Below, in pieces: positions 42,389 through 51,603 of a DNA stretch of 64,000 nt. Source of the stretch: Vulcanimicrobiota bacterium. GTDB taxonomy: Bacteria > Vulcanimicrobiota > Vulcanimicrobiia > Vulcanimicrobiales > Vulcanimicrobiaceae. The notes beneath the pieces are model-generated. The model saw only the letters and a list, made by a program, of their open reading frames with translations, was not told the origin of the DNA and searched no databases. The stretch's first letter is position 1. Every line of letters starts with the position of its first letter. The translations under genes and the position numbers were made by a program. The DNA is taken from positions 62,001-126,000 of the forward strand of contig DAHUZB010000024.1 in assembly GCA_027306785.1 (NCBI GenBank). Direction: 5' to 3'.

Positions 42389-43825
42389 ATGAAGACGTTC
42401 GACTACGATCTCGTCATCGTCGGCGCGGGCTCCGGCGGCTATGCGGCAGCGCGAACGGCGCGCGATCTCGGAGCGTCGGTGGCGCTCGTGGATCACGGCC
42501 CGCTCGGCGGACTCTGCATTCTGCGCGGTTGTATGCCGAGCAAGGCCTACATCGCTTCGAGCGATGCGATCGCGGACGCGCGCGGCGCGGGTGCGCTCGG
42601 CATCCGTATCGCGGGTGAGATCGCGCCGGACATGGCCTTCATCCAGCAGCGCAAACGCGCGCTGATCAAGGAGTTCGCGGACTACCGGATCGAGGGGATC
42701 GAGACCTTTCCGCTCTACACGGGACACGCACGCTTCGCCTCGGATGGCGAGCTGCTCGTCGGCGACGAGACCACGCTGCGCGCGCGGTCGTTCATCGTCG
42801 CGACCGGCAGCGTGGCGGCGACGCCGATGCTGCCGGGCCTCGCGGAGGCGGGGTACCTCGATACCGATGCCGTCCTGGAACTCGAATCGGTGCCGAGTTC
42901 GATCGTCGTGCTCGGCGGCGGCTATACCGCCTGCGAGCTCGGCCAATTTCTCTCGCGCATGGGCGCGCGCACCACGATGGTGATCCGCAGCGGCCATCTG
43001 CTCACCGAGCAGGACGACGACATCGGCGATGCGCTCACGCACTACTATCGTGAAGATGGGATCGAGGTCGTTACCCGCGCGACGCTGCACCGCGTCGAGG
43101 TGCGCGACGGCAAGAAAGTGGTGCACGTCACCGTCGAGGGAGAGCCGCGCGAGATCGTCGCGGACGAGATCTTCAATGCGCTCGGCCGCGTGCCCAACCT
43201 CGAAGGCTTGGATCTCGATAAAGCGGGCGTCAACGGCCATGCGATCAAAGGCATCGACGTCGATGCGACGATGCGGACGAACAATCCGCGCATCTTCGCC
43301 GTGGGTGACGTGACCGGCGAGTATCCGCTCGTGCACGTCGCGATCTATCAGGGTGAAATCGCCGCGCGTAATGCGATCAACGACGCGTACGAAGAGGCGG
43401 ACTACCGCATCTATCCGGCGCACACGATCTTCTCCGACCCGCAGATCGCGGTCGTCGGGCGCACCGAGAAGCAATTGCGGCGCGACGGGGCGGATTACGT
43501 GAGCGGCAGATACGACTTCTCGGAGCACGGTAAGGCGATGTGTCTGAACAAGACGCACGGCTTCGTGAAGATGATGGCCGATCGCGCGACCGGCGAGATC
43601 CTGGGCGCCTCGATCATCGGGCCGCAGGCATCGGAGCTGATCCACGAGGTCATCGTCGCGATGCACTATCGCGCGACGGTCGATGAGTTCATGCGTATTC
43701 CGCATCTGCATCCGACGCTCGCGGAGATTTGGACCTATCCCGCCGAAGAGTGCGCCGCGGCGTGCGGCACGCGCGGGGCCGCCGATCAGATGATCGAGGT
43801 CGCGACGAGTGCAGCCGCGCAGTAG
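42389..43825 (+). CDS. Dihydrolipoamide dehydrogenase-like flavoprotein
   Basis: A protein of 478 residues, of the pyridine nucleotide-disulfide oxidoreductase class I. The FAD motif VIVGAGSGGYAAARTA is at the N-terminus, the redox disulfide is C-x4-C in GGLCILRGCMPSK (usually GGTCLNVGC), an NAD motif VVLGGGYTACELGQ is in the middle, and the C-terminal base pair is HPTLAEIW. It could be a lipoamide dehydrogenase or a mercuric reductase-like/SthA-like enzyme; no lipoyl-enzyme genes are adjacent. GGAG precedes the ATG closely. Its end overlaps the nitrilase-family gene by 17 bases. Confidence 0.82.
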   Translation: MKTFDYDLVIVGAGSGGYAAARTARDLGASVALVDHGPLGGLCILRGCMPSKAYIASSDAIADARGAGALGIRIAGEIAPDMAFIQQRKRALIKEFADYRIEGIETFPLYTGHARFASDGELLVGDETTLRARSFIVATGSVAATPMLPGLAEAGYLDTDAVLELESVPSSIVVLGGGYTACELGQFLSRMGARTTMVIRSGHLLTEQDDDIGDALTHYYREDGIEVVTRATLHRVEVRDGKKVVHVTVEGEPREIVADEIFNALGRVPNLEGLDLDKAGVNGHAIKGIDVDATMRTNNPRIFAVGDVTGEYPLVHVAIYQGEIAARNAINDAYEEADYRIYPAHTIFSDPQIAVVGRTEKQLRRDGADYVSGRYDFSEHGKAMCLNKTHGFVKMMADRATGEILGASIIGPQASELIHEVIVAMHYRATVDEFMRIPHLHPTLAEIWTYPAEECAAACGTRGAADQMIEVATSAAAQ

Positions 43826-44723
43826 CGCGACCGCGGCGTTCGACGTCGCGATCCTCCAGGTCAAGCCCGCCAAAGGACGCTACCCCGAGAATCTCGCGCA
43901 GATCGGCGAGGCCTTCGCGCAGATGACGGCCGACGGTCCGGCGCCCGCGCTCGTGCTCCTGCCCGAAGCGGCGACCACCGGGTATTTTCTCGAAGGCGCC
44001 GTGTATGAACTCGCGCTCTCCGCCGAGCGCTTCGCCGCCGATCTCGCCCGCACGTGGTGCGAGGCGTGCGGTGACCGCCAGGTCGAGTTATGCTGCGGCT
44101 TCTACGAGAACGACGACGGCACGTATTACAACAGTGCGCTCTATCTGCGCGTCGGCGGCGGTTCGCACGAGATCGTCCACGTGCATCGCAAGATGTTTCT
44201 CCCGACGTACGGCGTCTTCGATGAGGAGCGCTTTCTCTCGCGCGGGCGCCGGCTGCAGACCTTCGAGAGCGTGCTCGGACGTGCCGCGGTGCTGATCTGC
44301 GAAGATATGTGGCACGCGATCATGCCCACAATCGCCGCGATCAAAGGCGCGCGCGTGATCCTCGTGCCATCGGCCGCACCGGGACGCGGCATCGACGGCG
44401 AGCGCGAGATGCGATCGGTCGCGCATTGGCGCGAGATCTTGAGCGCCTGCGCCGCGGAGCACGGCATCTACGTGCTCTATGCGGGGCTCACCGGATTCGA
44501 AGGCGGCAAAGGCATGACCGGCTCGTCGTGCATCGTGAACCCGAACGGATCGGTGCAGGTGCAGGCGCCCGAACTCGATGCGTGCATCGTGCGCGGACGC
44601 GTCGATCTGCGCGAGGCCGATCTCGCGCGCGCGTCGCTGCCGCTGCTCGGCGATCTGCACGCGGTGCTCCCCGATCTGCTCCTCGACGACGAACTTCCGC
44701 TTCCGAAGGGACGCCCGCAGTGA
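43809..44723 (+). CDS. Nitrilase-family amidase, probable glutaminase subunit for NAD synthetase
   Basis: A protein of 304 residues of the carbon-nitrogen hydrolase fold. The catalytic triad can be placed at Glu53 (LLPEAATTGYF), Lys128 (HVHRKMFLPTYGVFDEERF) and Cys164 (VLICEDMW). In fused glutamine-dependent NAD synthetases an N-terminal domain of this fold frees ammonia from glutamine; here the stop overlaps the nadE start by 1 base, so the pair looks like a split version of that enzyme. A free-standing amidase or deaminated-glutathione amidase is the alternative. GTG start, overlapping the flavoprotein gene. Confidence 0.78.
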   Translation: MQPRSSATAAFDVAILQVKPAKGRYPENLAQIGEAFAQMTADGPAPALVLLPEAATTGYFLEGAVYELALSAERFAADLARTWCEACGDRQVELCCGFYENDDGTYYNSALYLRVGGGSHEIVHVHRKMFLPTYGVFDEERFLSRGRRLQTFESVLGRAAVLICEDMWHAIMPTIAAIKGARVILVPSAAPGRGIDGEREMRSVAHWREILSACAAEHGIYVLYAGLTGFEGGKGMTGSSCIVNPNGSVQVQAPELDACIVRGRVDLREADLARASLPLLGDLHAVLPDLLLDDELPLPKGRPQ

Positions 44724-45574
44724 TGCTTGCCGAGGTTCGTCCCACGCACGCGGCCGCGCTGCGTGGCCCGTCGATCAATCCGGAGCTCGCGGCGCGCTGG
44801 CTGGTCGCATTTCTGCGCGACGAACTGATCGTACGGCGCGGCATCCGCCGAGCGGTGGTGGGTCTCTCCGGCGGGGTCGATTCCGCCGTCACCGCCTATC
44901 TGTGCGCGCGCGCGCTCGGCGCGGAGAACGTGTACGCATTCCGCATGCCGTACGCGACCTCGAGTGCGGCGAGTCTGAGCGACGCGCAGTTGGTGGTCGA
45001 CGATCTGGGCATCAACTGCCGCACGATCGAGATCACCGCGGCGGTCGACGGCTATCTTCAGTTCGAACCCGAGGCCGATGCGCGCCGTCGCGGCAACGTG
45101 ATGGCGCGCACGCGCATGCTCGTGCTCTTCGATCAATCCGCCAAGCTCGACGCGCTGCCGGTCGGAACGGGAAACAAGACCGAACGCCTCCTCGGCTACT
45201 TCACCTGGCATGCCGACGATACGCCGCCGGTCAATCCACTCGGCGATCTGTTCAAGACGCAGGTGTGGGCGCTCGCGCGCCATCTGGGCGTTCCGGCGCC
45301 GCTCGTCGACAAGGCGCCGAGCGCCGACCTCGAAGCGAATCAGACCGACGAAGGCGATCTCGGCATCACCTATGCCCGCGCCGACGCGATCCTGGATCAA
45401 CTGCTGCTCGGGTATTCCGATGCGCAACTGGTCGAACGCGGCTTCGATGCGGCCGACGTGGCGCTCGTGCGCCGACGCGTCGAGTCTACGCACTGGAAGC
45501 GGCATCTGCCGACGACCGCGATGCTGACCAATACCGCGATCAACGAATTCTATCTGCGCCCGGTGGATTTTTAG
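44723..45574 (+). CDS. nadE: NAD(+) synthetase, ammonia-using subunit
   Basis: A protein of 283 residues. The ATP pyrophosphatase loop VVGLSGGVDSAVTAYL is near residue 50, and PVGTGNKTERLLGYFTWH, DLFKTQVWALARHLG and KAPSADLEANQTDEGDLG are family signatures. It adenylates nicotinate adenine dinucleotide and replaces AMP with ammonia to give NAD. It lacks its own glutaminase domain; the preceding amidase gene probably supplies ammonia. The ATG overlaps that gene's stop. The next gene's ATG follows the stop with no gap. Confidence 0.93.
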   Translation: MLAEVRPTHAAALRGPSINPELAARWLVAFLRDELIVRRGIRRAVVGLSGGVDSAVTAYLCARALGAENVYAFRMPYATSSAASLSDAQLVVDDLGINCRTIEITAAVDGYLQFEPEADARRRGNVMARTRMLVLFDQSAKLDALPVGTGNKTERLLGYFTWHADDTPPVNPLGDLFKTQVWALARHLGVPAPLVDKAPSADLEANQTDEGDLGITYARADAILDQLLLGYSDAQLVERGFDAADVALVRRRVESTHWKRHLPTTAMLTNTAINEFYLRPVDF

Positions 45575-46192
45575 ATGCCCACGCTCGATCAAGCACCTTT
45601 CTATCCGGTGAGTCTCAACCTGATGGGGCGGCGCTGCGTCGTGATCGGCGAGCGCGACGATCGCGAGGCGATCGAGAAGGCGGCGGCGCTCGCCGAGTCG
45701 GGCGCGGACCTGCTGTGGATCGACGACCCCTCGAAACTGCGCGACGAAGACGTGATCGACGCGTTCTTCGTCATTTCCACGCCGCAGGACGCCGTGCTCT
45801 CGGCGCGGCTACGCGCGCTCGCCGACGAACATCGCTTTTTGCTCTGCTGCATCGATCAGCCCGCCTTCGGGTTCGTCGCGATGACCGCGATCGCGAAGTC
45901 GGGCCCGGTGAGCATCGCGATCTCGACGACCGGGCTTGCACCGCGCGTCGGCAAGCGCCTCAAGGAGCGCCTGCAGACGGCGATGGATGCGACCTTCGCG
46001 CGCTTCGTGCAGTGTCTGGCCAACCAAAAGACGCGCATCAAACGCAGCCATCCGGGCCCCGAACACGGCGCGATGCGTCGCAAAAAGATGATCGAAGCGG
46101 CCGACGAGTTCGACGTGCAGATCGCGTTTACGTATCCGCGGTGGTTCGAAGACGAGCTGCGCGAGTTCGGCCCGCGCATCGTGCGGAAGTGA
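45575..46192 (+). CDS. Precorrin-2 dehydrogenase-like protein (siroheme synthase N-terminal type)
   Basis: A protein of 205 residues. FYPVSLNLMGRRCVVIGERDDREAIEKAAAL at the start replaces the usual GGG in the NAD motif (normally VVVGGG), followed by DAFFVISTPQD and the GPVSIAISTTGLAPRVGKRLKERLQ segment typical of the CysG/Met8 domain. Such proteins oxidise precorrin-2 to sirohydrochlorin and may insert iron. Siroheme is the cofactor of sulfite reductase, which would complement the sulfate-activation genes upstream. The altered Gly motif makes the NAD-dependent step uncertain. Confidence 0.7.
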   Translation: MPTLDQAPFYPVSLNLMGRRCVVIGERDDREAIEKAAALAESGADLLWIDDPSKLRDEDVIDAFFVISTPQDAVLSARLRALADEHRFLLCCIDQPAFGFVAMTAIAKSGPVSIAISTTGLAPRVGKRLKERLQTAMDATFARFVQCLANQKTRIKRSHPGPEHGAMRRKKMIEAADEFDVQIAFTYPRWFEDELREFGPRIVRK

Positions 46193-46196
46193 TCGC

Positions 46197-47447
46197 ATGA
46201 GCGTGCGCGTCGAGCTGGTCGCGGTGGGCACCGAGCTGTTGCTCGGGCAACTCACCGATACCAATACGGTCTACGTCGCGCAGCAGCTGGCCGCGAGCGG
46301 CATCGATGTACTCGGCACGCACGCGGTCGGCGATAATCGCGCGCGCATCGCCGCGACGATTCGCGCCGCGTTGGAGCGCGTGGACGGCGTCATTACGACG
46401 GGCGGTCTGGGGCCGACCGTCGACGATCTCACCAAGGAGGCCGTCTGCGACGCGCTCGGACTCGAGACCGAACTGCACGAGCCGTCACTGCGGCAGATGC
46501 AGGAGTTCTTCGCCGCGATGGGCCGCGAGATGCGCGAAAACAACCGCAAACAGGCGGAGATCCCGCGCGGCGCGCGCGTGCTCGAGAATCCGCGCGGCAC
46601 CGCGCCGGGCTTCATCGCCTTCGATGCGGCGGGCAAATTCGTCGCATCGATGCCGGGCGTGCCGCGCGAGATGAAACCGATGCTCGCCGAACTCGTAATT
46701 CCGTACCTGCGCGAACGCTTCGCGATACGCGAAGCGATCTACACGCGCTTTCTGCACACGATCAACATCGGCGAATCCGAGATCGATCACCGGATCGACG
46801 ATCTGTTTCGCGCGAGCGAAAACCCCAAGATCGCGGTGCTCGCGCACGAAGGTCAGTGCGACGTGAAGATCATGGCGAAAGCCGCGTCGCGCGAGGAAGC
46901 CGAAGCGATGATCGCGCCGCTCGAACGCGAGATCGCGGCACGCCTCGACGGCTTCGTCTATGCGCGCGACGATGAATCGATTGCGGCCGCGATCGTTCGC
47001 CTACTGGGCGAGCGCGGGAAGACGCTCGGCACGGTGGAGTCGTGCACGGGCGGGCGCCTCGCCTCCGCGCTCACCGCGGTGCCGGGCGCGTCGGCCGTCT
47101 TCATGGGCGGCGTGGTGGCCTACGACAACGCGGTGAAGATTCACGAGCTCGGTGTCGCCGAAGGCACGCTCGCGGAGCACGGTGCCGTGAGCGAGGCGAC
47201 CGCGCGCGCGATGGCGCGCGGCGTGCGCGAACGGCTCGGTGTGGGCGTCGGGATCGCGACGACCGGGATCGCCGGACCGAGCGGCGGCTCGCCCGAAAAG
47301 CCGGTCGGACTCGTCTGGTTCGCGATCGACGACGGCGAGCAGGTGCAAGCTCGCTCGTTTCAGTTTCGCGGCGATCGCGATGCGGTGCAGCGGCGAGCGA
47401 CCGTGATGGCGCTCGGGTTGCTCTGGCGAGCGCTCGCGCCGCGGTGA
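46197..47447 (+). CDS. cinA: CinA family protein (NMN amidohydrolase / ADP-ribose pyrophosphatase)
   Basis: A protein of 416 residues in two domains. The N-terminal MoCF-like domain (about 1-170) shows VAVGTELLLGQLTDTN and TTGGLGPTVDDLTKEA. The C-terminal PncC domain shows TVESCTGGRLASALTAVPGAS and the ATTGIAGPSGGSPEKPVG signature. In other bacteria the protein deamidates NMN to NaMN and hydrolyses ADP-ribose, recycling pyridine nucleotides. Location two genes after nadE fits that role. The ATG lies 4 bases after the preceding stop. Confidence 0.92.
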   Translation: MSVRVELVAVGTELLLGQLTDTNTVYVAQQLAASGIDVLGTHAVGDNRARIAATIRAALERVDGVITTGGLGPTVDDLTKEAVCDALGLETELHEPSLRQMQEFFAAMGREMRENNRKQAEIPRGARVLENPRGTAPGFIAFDAAGKFVASMPGVPREMKPMLAELVIPYLRERFAIREAIYTRFLHTINIGESEIDHRIDDLFRASENPKIAVLAHEGQCDVKIMAKAASREEAEAMIAPLEREIAARLDGFVYARDDESIAAAIVRLLGERGKTLGTVESCTGGRLASALTAVPGASAVFMGGVVAYDNAVKIHELGVAEGTLAEHGAVSEATARAMARGVRERLGVGVGIATTGIAGPSGGSPEKPVGLVWFAIDDGEQVQARSFQFRGDRDAVQRRATVMALGLLWRALAPR

Positions 47448-47466
47448 GGATCGGTCGAACCTTTCC

Positions 47467-47495
47467 TGGACGGATTACGTTTTCCGGGGTACGCT
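47467..47495 (+). promoter_or_regulatory. Candidate promoter for the S8 peptidase gene
   Basis: TGGACG (47467-47472) and TACGCT (47490-47495) are spaced by 17 bases, and the S8 gene starts 27 bases further on, with a purine-rich AAGGGGG between. Both boxes are only 3-4 of 6 matches, so this is a weak call. It is the only paired candidate in the 74-base gap after cinA. Confidence 0.25.
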
Positions 47496-47521
47496 GCGCA
47501 GCAGACAAGGGGGCTCATTTC

Positions 47522-49255
47522 ATGCATCGTCGTTTCCATCGCGCCATCATCTCGGTTACCGCGCTAGCCTTCGTGCTGGCCGGGTGCGGAGGCGGCGGTG
47601 GAAGCGGAAGCGGCGGTTCGGGCGGCATCATTCCGACGCCGGTTCCGATCGCGACCCCGACCCCCGGCACGAATGCCGCCGCATTCACCTGCCCATCGTC
47701 GGCGACAACCTTTGCCGCGATGTCGAGCTCGTCTGCGACGCCGTCGCGCCGTGCTCTCGTACGCCCGAGCGGCCCGATGGTCGATCGACGGCTGCTGGTC
47801 GTGACCTACGATCCGGCACGCGTCGGCGGGGAGACGATCGGTATGCGTGCGGCGACGCTCGGCGCGCACCTCGGCTCGCGGTTGCAGTTCGCGGGCGTCA
47901 GCCGGGCGGCTCGCGTGGTACAGGTGGATGCCGTGAACGCGGACGCCGTTGCGCAGCAGTTGCGGGCGCTTCCCGGCGTCGTGAGCGTGGCGCCCTCGCT
48001 GCGCGCGCGCGCGCTGACCGTCAACGGCCCCTACCTTACGAACGATCCGTACTTCCAGGGTGAGCCCGGCAGCGTCGCTCCGCTCTATCAGACCGATGCC
48101 ACGGGCGGGCAGTGGGATATGCACATCGAGCGGCTGGGGTACGCGTTTGCGTACTCGCAGCCGAACAACGGCAGCCTGCGCACCAACCCGAACGCGCTCG
48201 GCTCGCAGACGGTGCGTCTTGCCATCATCGATACCGGCGAGGACGTGACGCAGCCCGATCTCGCGCAAGCACACGTGGTGCTCGCGCGCTGCTTCATCAC
48301 GAACACCGCCGGCGTGCAGAGCACCGGCTCGTTCGTCACCGACCCCGACGGTCACGGCACCGACGTCGCCGGCATCGCGGGCAACGGTACGAACGACGGC
48401 TACGGCTTTGCAGGCGCGGCCGGTAACGTCTCGCTGATGCTCTATCGCGTCTTCCCCACGCCGGACGACAACTGCACGAGCGATACGACGACCGATCCGC
48501 AGTGCGGCGCCGCCGACGTGGACATCGCCTCGGCGATCGACGACGCGGTGCAGAACGGCGCGAACGTGATCAACCTGAGCCTCGGTGTCGCCTCCGGGTG
48601 CACGGGTGGCCAAGATCCCTCGACCATCGAAGGCGCGGCGATCGCGAACGCGATCGCGCACAACGTCATCGTGGTCGCGGCCTCCGGCAATGCGGGGAGC
48701 GCCCAAGTCGGGGCTCCGGCGTGCGATCCCGGCGTGATCGCCGCGGGCGCATCCGCGTATAACGACGGCAACCCCAACGGATCGAACTATACGGGCGCGA
48801 ACAGCGAGTACGTCGCGAGCTACAGCCAATACGGTGCGACCAACGTTCCGCGCAGCGCGAGCTCGTGGGGAATCGTGGCACCGGGCGGCGATCCGGCCCC
48901 AAGCGAGACGACGTCGACCGGCACGGTGTATACGCTGCACTGGATCGAGAATATCTGGACCTCGACGCCGTTCGACAAAAACTTCGCCGGAGATTGCGTT
49001 ACCGACATTTTCGGCGAAACGAATAACTGCCGAACCCTGATCGCCGGGACATCGATGGCCACGCCGCACGTCGCGGGCGCGGCCGCGCTCGTGCTCTCGG
49101 TGAGCGGCGTCGGCGGGCCGTACGACTCGCCTACCGCGATGAAGCAGCTGCTCTGCTCGACCGCCGACGATATCGGCGATCCGCACGAAGGCTGCGGCCG
49201 CCTCGATGTCTATCGCGCCGTCGCAACCGCCATCGGCGACCCGACGCTGCCCTAA
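47522..49255 (+). CDS. S8 subtilase family lipoprotein
   Basis: A protein of 577 residues. The signal peptide ends in a lipobox FVLAGC, followed by a Gly/Ser-rich linker and a Pro/Thr stretch. A propeptide-like inhibitor region occupies about residues 75-165. The catalytic triad of the subtilisin fold is at Asp237 (LAIIDTGED), His278 (DGHGTDVAGI) and Ser511 (AGTSMATPHVAGAAA). It should be exported, lipid-anchored and activated by self-cleavage. The start ATG gives a normal lipoprotein signal. It is convergent with the oxidoreductase gene, 12 bases away. Confidence 0.88.
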   Translation: MHRRFHRAIISVTALAFVLAGCGGGGGSGSGGSGGIIPTPVPIATPTPGTNAAAFTCPSSATTFAAMSSSSATPSRRALVRPSGPMVDRRLLVVTYDPARVGGETIGMRAATLGAHLGSRLQFAGVSRAARVVQVDAVNADAVAQQLRALPGVVSVAPSLRARALTVNGPYLTNDPYFQGEPGSVAPLYQTDATGGQWDMHIERLGYAFAYSQPNNGSLRTNPNALGSQTVRLAIIDTGEDVTQPDLAQAHVVLARCFITNTAGVQSTGSFVTDPDGHGTDVAGIAGNGTNDGYGFAGAAGNVSLMLYRVFPTPDDNCTSDTTTDPQCGAADVDIASAIDDAVQNGANVINLSLGVASGCTGGQDPSTIEGAAIANAIAHNVIVVAASGNAGSAQVGAPACDPGVIAAGASAYNDGNPNGSNYTGANSEYVASYSQYGATNVPRSASSWGIVAPGGDPAPSETTSTGTVYTLHWIENIWTSTPFDKNFAGDCVTDIFGETNNCRTLIAGTSMATPHVAGAAALVLSVSGVGGPYDSPTAMKQLLCSTADDIGDPHEGCGRLDVYRAVATAIGDPTLP

Positions 49256-49267
49256 CGGGCCCGCACG

Positions 49268-50302
49268 TTAGCTTGCGGTCGTGAAGCCGAGGGCGGCGAG
49301 GACGCGTTGCGTTTCGAGCGCTTCGGCGAAGGTCGGCAGCGCGCTCGTTCCGGTCTCGATCTGCGCGATCCAGGCGTCGTAGAGCTCCATCAGCAGCGGC
49401 ACGTTGCCGTTGATGCTTGCGAACTTGGCGTACGGTGAGGGCGCGCATTGCAGTTCGTTCGTCTCCTCGTCGTCGACGGAGAAGAGCGTCATCTCGTCGA
49501 TCGAACGACCGCTCGCGACCGCGGTGCGATTCTCCGCGTGCACGGCGATCGTGAACGACTCCACCGCGGTCGTCGCATCGACCGTAAGACGCGCGATCAG
49601 TCCGTCGCCGTAGTCGAGCAGCGCGAAGCACCCGTCGTCCACGGTGCTCGTAAAGGCCCCCTGCGCGTCGTCGCGCTGCGGGTTCGCGGTGCGCAGGAAG
49701 CCCTGCACGCGTTTCGGGCTGCGGCCGAGCGTCCAGTTGGCGCTGTCGATCACGTGCGACATCAGCGCGCCCGCGATCCCGCCGCCGCGTTCGCGTTCGA
49801 ACCACCAGCCGCGCGGGCGCGTGCCCTCGCGTCGCAGCCACGTGCCGAGCTGCGTGATCTCGAGTTCGCGCAGTGGTGCGAGGTGACCGTTCGCGACCAG
49901 CTCGCGGATCGCCGCGCGTTGCGGCACGAAGCGGAACTCGTGCGCGATGCCGCACGCGGTTTCGGCCGTGCGCGCGGCCGCGACGAGCTCTTCGGCCTCC
50001 TCGATGTTGAGCGTGAAGGGTTTTTCGCAGATGACGTGCTTGCCCGCATCGAGCGCCGCGAGCACGTCGTCGCGATGCGCGAAGGGCGGCGACGCGACGA
50101 TCACGCCGTCGAGTTCGCAGCCCGCGATCATCTCGCGGGCGGAGGCGAAGGCGTGCGGAATCGAGCGCTCCTTCGCGATCGCCGCGGCGCGCGACGGCGA
50201 CGCCAGCGCGACGACCTCGAAGCGCGGGTGTGCAAGAAGCGCCGGAAGGTGCGCGTTGACGCCGAAGCCGGCGCCGCTGATGCCGATGCGATACGTGTTC
50301 AT
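49268..50302 (-). CDS. Gfo/Idh/MocA family oxidoreductase
   Basis: A protein of 344 residues. The NAD(P)-binding start is RIGISGAGFGVNAHLPAL, and the EKP motif (HVICEKPFTLNIEEAEEL) is at residues 93-95, where Lys takes part in catalysis. Members oxidise or reduce sugars, inositols or other alcohols. It is the last gene of a five-gene operon with LuxE- and LuxC-like proteins and an aminotransferase; its ATG overlaps the aminotransferase stop by 4 bases. Its substrate may be a sugar or an imine/aldehyde made by that pathway; this is inference. Confidence 0.85.
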   Translation of the reverse strand: MNTYRIGISGAGFGVNAHLPALLAHPRFEVVALASPSRAAAIAKERSIPHAFASAREMIAGCELDGVIVASPPFAHRDDVLAALDAGKHVICEKPFTLNIEEAEELVAAARTAETACGIAHEFRFVPQRAAIRELVANGHLAPLRELEITQLGTWLRREGTRPRGWWFERERGGGIAGALMSHVIDSANWTLGRSPKRVQGFLRTANPQRDDAQGAFTSTVDDGCFALLDYGDGLIARLTVDATTAVESFTIAVHAENRTAVASGRSIDEMTLFSVDDEETNELQCAPSPYAKFASINGNVPLLMELYDAWIAQIETGTSALPTFAEALETQRVLAALGFTTAS

Positions 50303-51603
50303 GATTCCTTCGCTGCGATGGAGACGGCGCGTTCGAGCAGATCGATCGCGCGGGAGAGTTGCGCTTGGGTGATGACGAGCGGCGGCGTGATCGAGAGCAC
50401 ATCGCCCGCCGGGCCCGCCTGGAGCATGACGAGGCCTTCGGCGAGCGCGCGTTTGACGATGCGGTCGGCGAAGCGCGCGTCGCGCACTTGTACGCCCCAC
50501 ATCAAGCCGCGCCCGCGTACGTCGAGCACGCCGTCGTGTGCGCGCAGCGTCTGCAGGCGCGCGCCGAGTGTTTCTCCGAGCGTGCGGGCGCGCTCGGGCA
50601 GCGCGTTGCGCTCGAGTTCGTCGATGGTCGCGAGCGCGGCGGCGCACCCCATCGGGTTGCCGAGATAGGTCGAGGTGTGCAGCGCCTCGCCCGCGGAGAC
50701 GGGCCAAGCATCCATGATCTCGGGACGCGCGACCGCCGCGCTGATCGGAAAGCCGGAACCCATCGCCTTACCGATGCAGATGATGTCGGGCACCACTTCT
50801 TCGTGCTGCGCCGCGAACCACGAGCCGGTGCGTCCGAAGCCGGTGTAGATCTCATCGAAGATCAGCACGATCCCGCGCTCGTTGCACAGCTCGCGTAGCC
50901 CGCGCAGGTAGCCGGGAGGGGGAACGATGCAGCCGCCGCGGCCTTGGATCGGTTCGATGATGAGCGCCGCGAGATCGTCGCGAGCGCCGATGCGGTCGCG
51001 CGCGCTTGCGAGCGCAGCTTCGGCCGTGTCGCGGCCGTCCATGGGATAGTCGAGCAGCGTCGTCACGTCGGGAACGAGCGCGGCGAACGGCTCGCGAAAC
51101 TTCGGAATGCCCGAGACCGCGAGCGCACCGAGCGAGAGGCCGTGATAGGCGCCGTGATACGCGACGAAACGATGTTTGCCGGTCGCGAGCATCGCGGTTT
51201 TGAGGGCGGCTTCGACCGCCTCCGAGCCCGCGGTCGCGAGAAACGTTTTGCTCAATCCCGCGGGCAGCACGTGCGTGAGCCGCTCGAGGAGGCGCGTGCG
51301 CACCTCGGTCGGGTGCACGTCGCCCATGCCGTGCATCATGCGTGTCGCCTGATCGTGCACCGCCGCCACCACGTAGGCGTTGGCGTGTCCGACGTTCGCG
51401 ACGCCGAAGGCGGAGGTGAGATCCAGGTAGCGATTGCCGTCGACGTCGCTCACCGTGGCGCCGCTCGCCGATTCCCAAAAGACCGGGAATTCGTCGCTGA
51501 GATAGGTCACGTTGCGCGATTCGTACAGCCGCAGGACCGCGGCGAGTTCCGCCGTGTGCGGGCCGGGCACCGCGCCGTGCAGCGCTTCGAACTCGTCGCT
51601 CAT
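50299..51603 (-). CDS. Class III PLP-dependent aminotransferase
   Basis: A protein of 434 residues. LDLTSAFGVANVGHAN, then FLATAGSEAVEAALKTAM, the IEPIQGRGG motif, LIFDEIYTGFGRTG (Asp250) and the PLP-lysine in IICIGKAMGSGFPISA (Lys279) are all typical of class III (omega) aminotransferases. These often use a terminal aldehyde or ketone as amino acceptor. The LuxC-like reductase just upstream would produce an aldehyde, which makes an aldehyde-to-amine step plausible. The ATG overlaps the reductase stop by 4 bases. Confidence 0.88.
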   Translation of the reverse strand: MSDEFEALHGAVPGPHTAELAAVLRLYESRNVTYLSDEFPVFWESASGATVSDVDGNRYLDLTSAFGVANVGHANAYVVAAVHDQATRMMHGMGDVHPTEVRTRLLERLTHVLPAGLSKTFLATAGSEAVEAALKTAMLATGKHRFVAYHGAYHGLSLGALAVSGIPKFREPFAALVPDVTTLLDYPMDGRDTAEAALASARDRIGARDDLAALIIEPIQGRGGCIVPPPGYLRGLRELCNERGIVLIFDEIYTGFGRTGSWFAAQHEEVVPDIICIGKAMGSGFPISAAVARPEIMDAWPVSAGEALHTSTYLGNPMGCAAALATIDELERNALPERARTLGETLGARLQTLRAHDGVLDVRGRGLMWGVQVRDARFADRIVKRALAEGLVMLQAGPAGDVLSITPPLVITQAQLSRAIDLLERAVSIAAKES

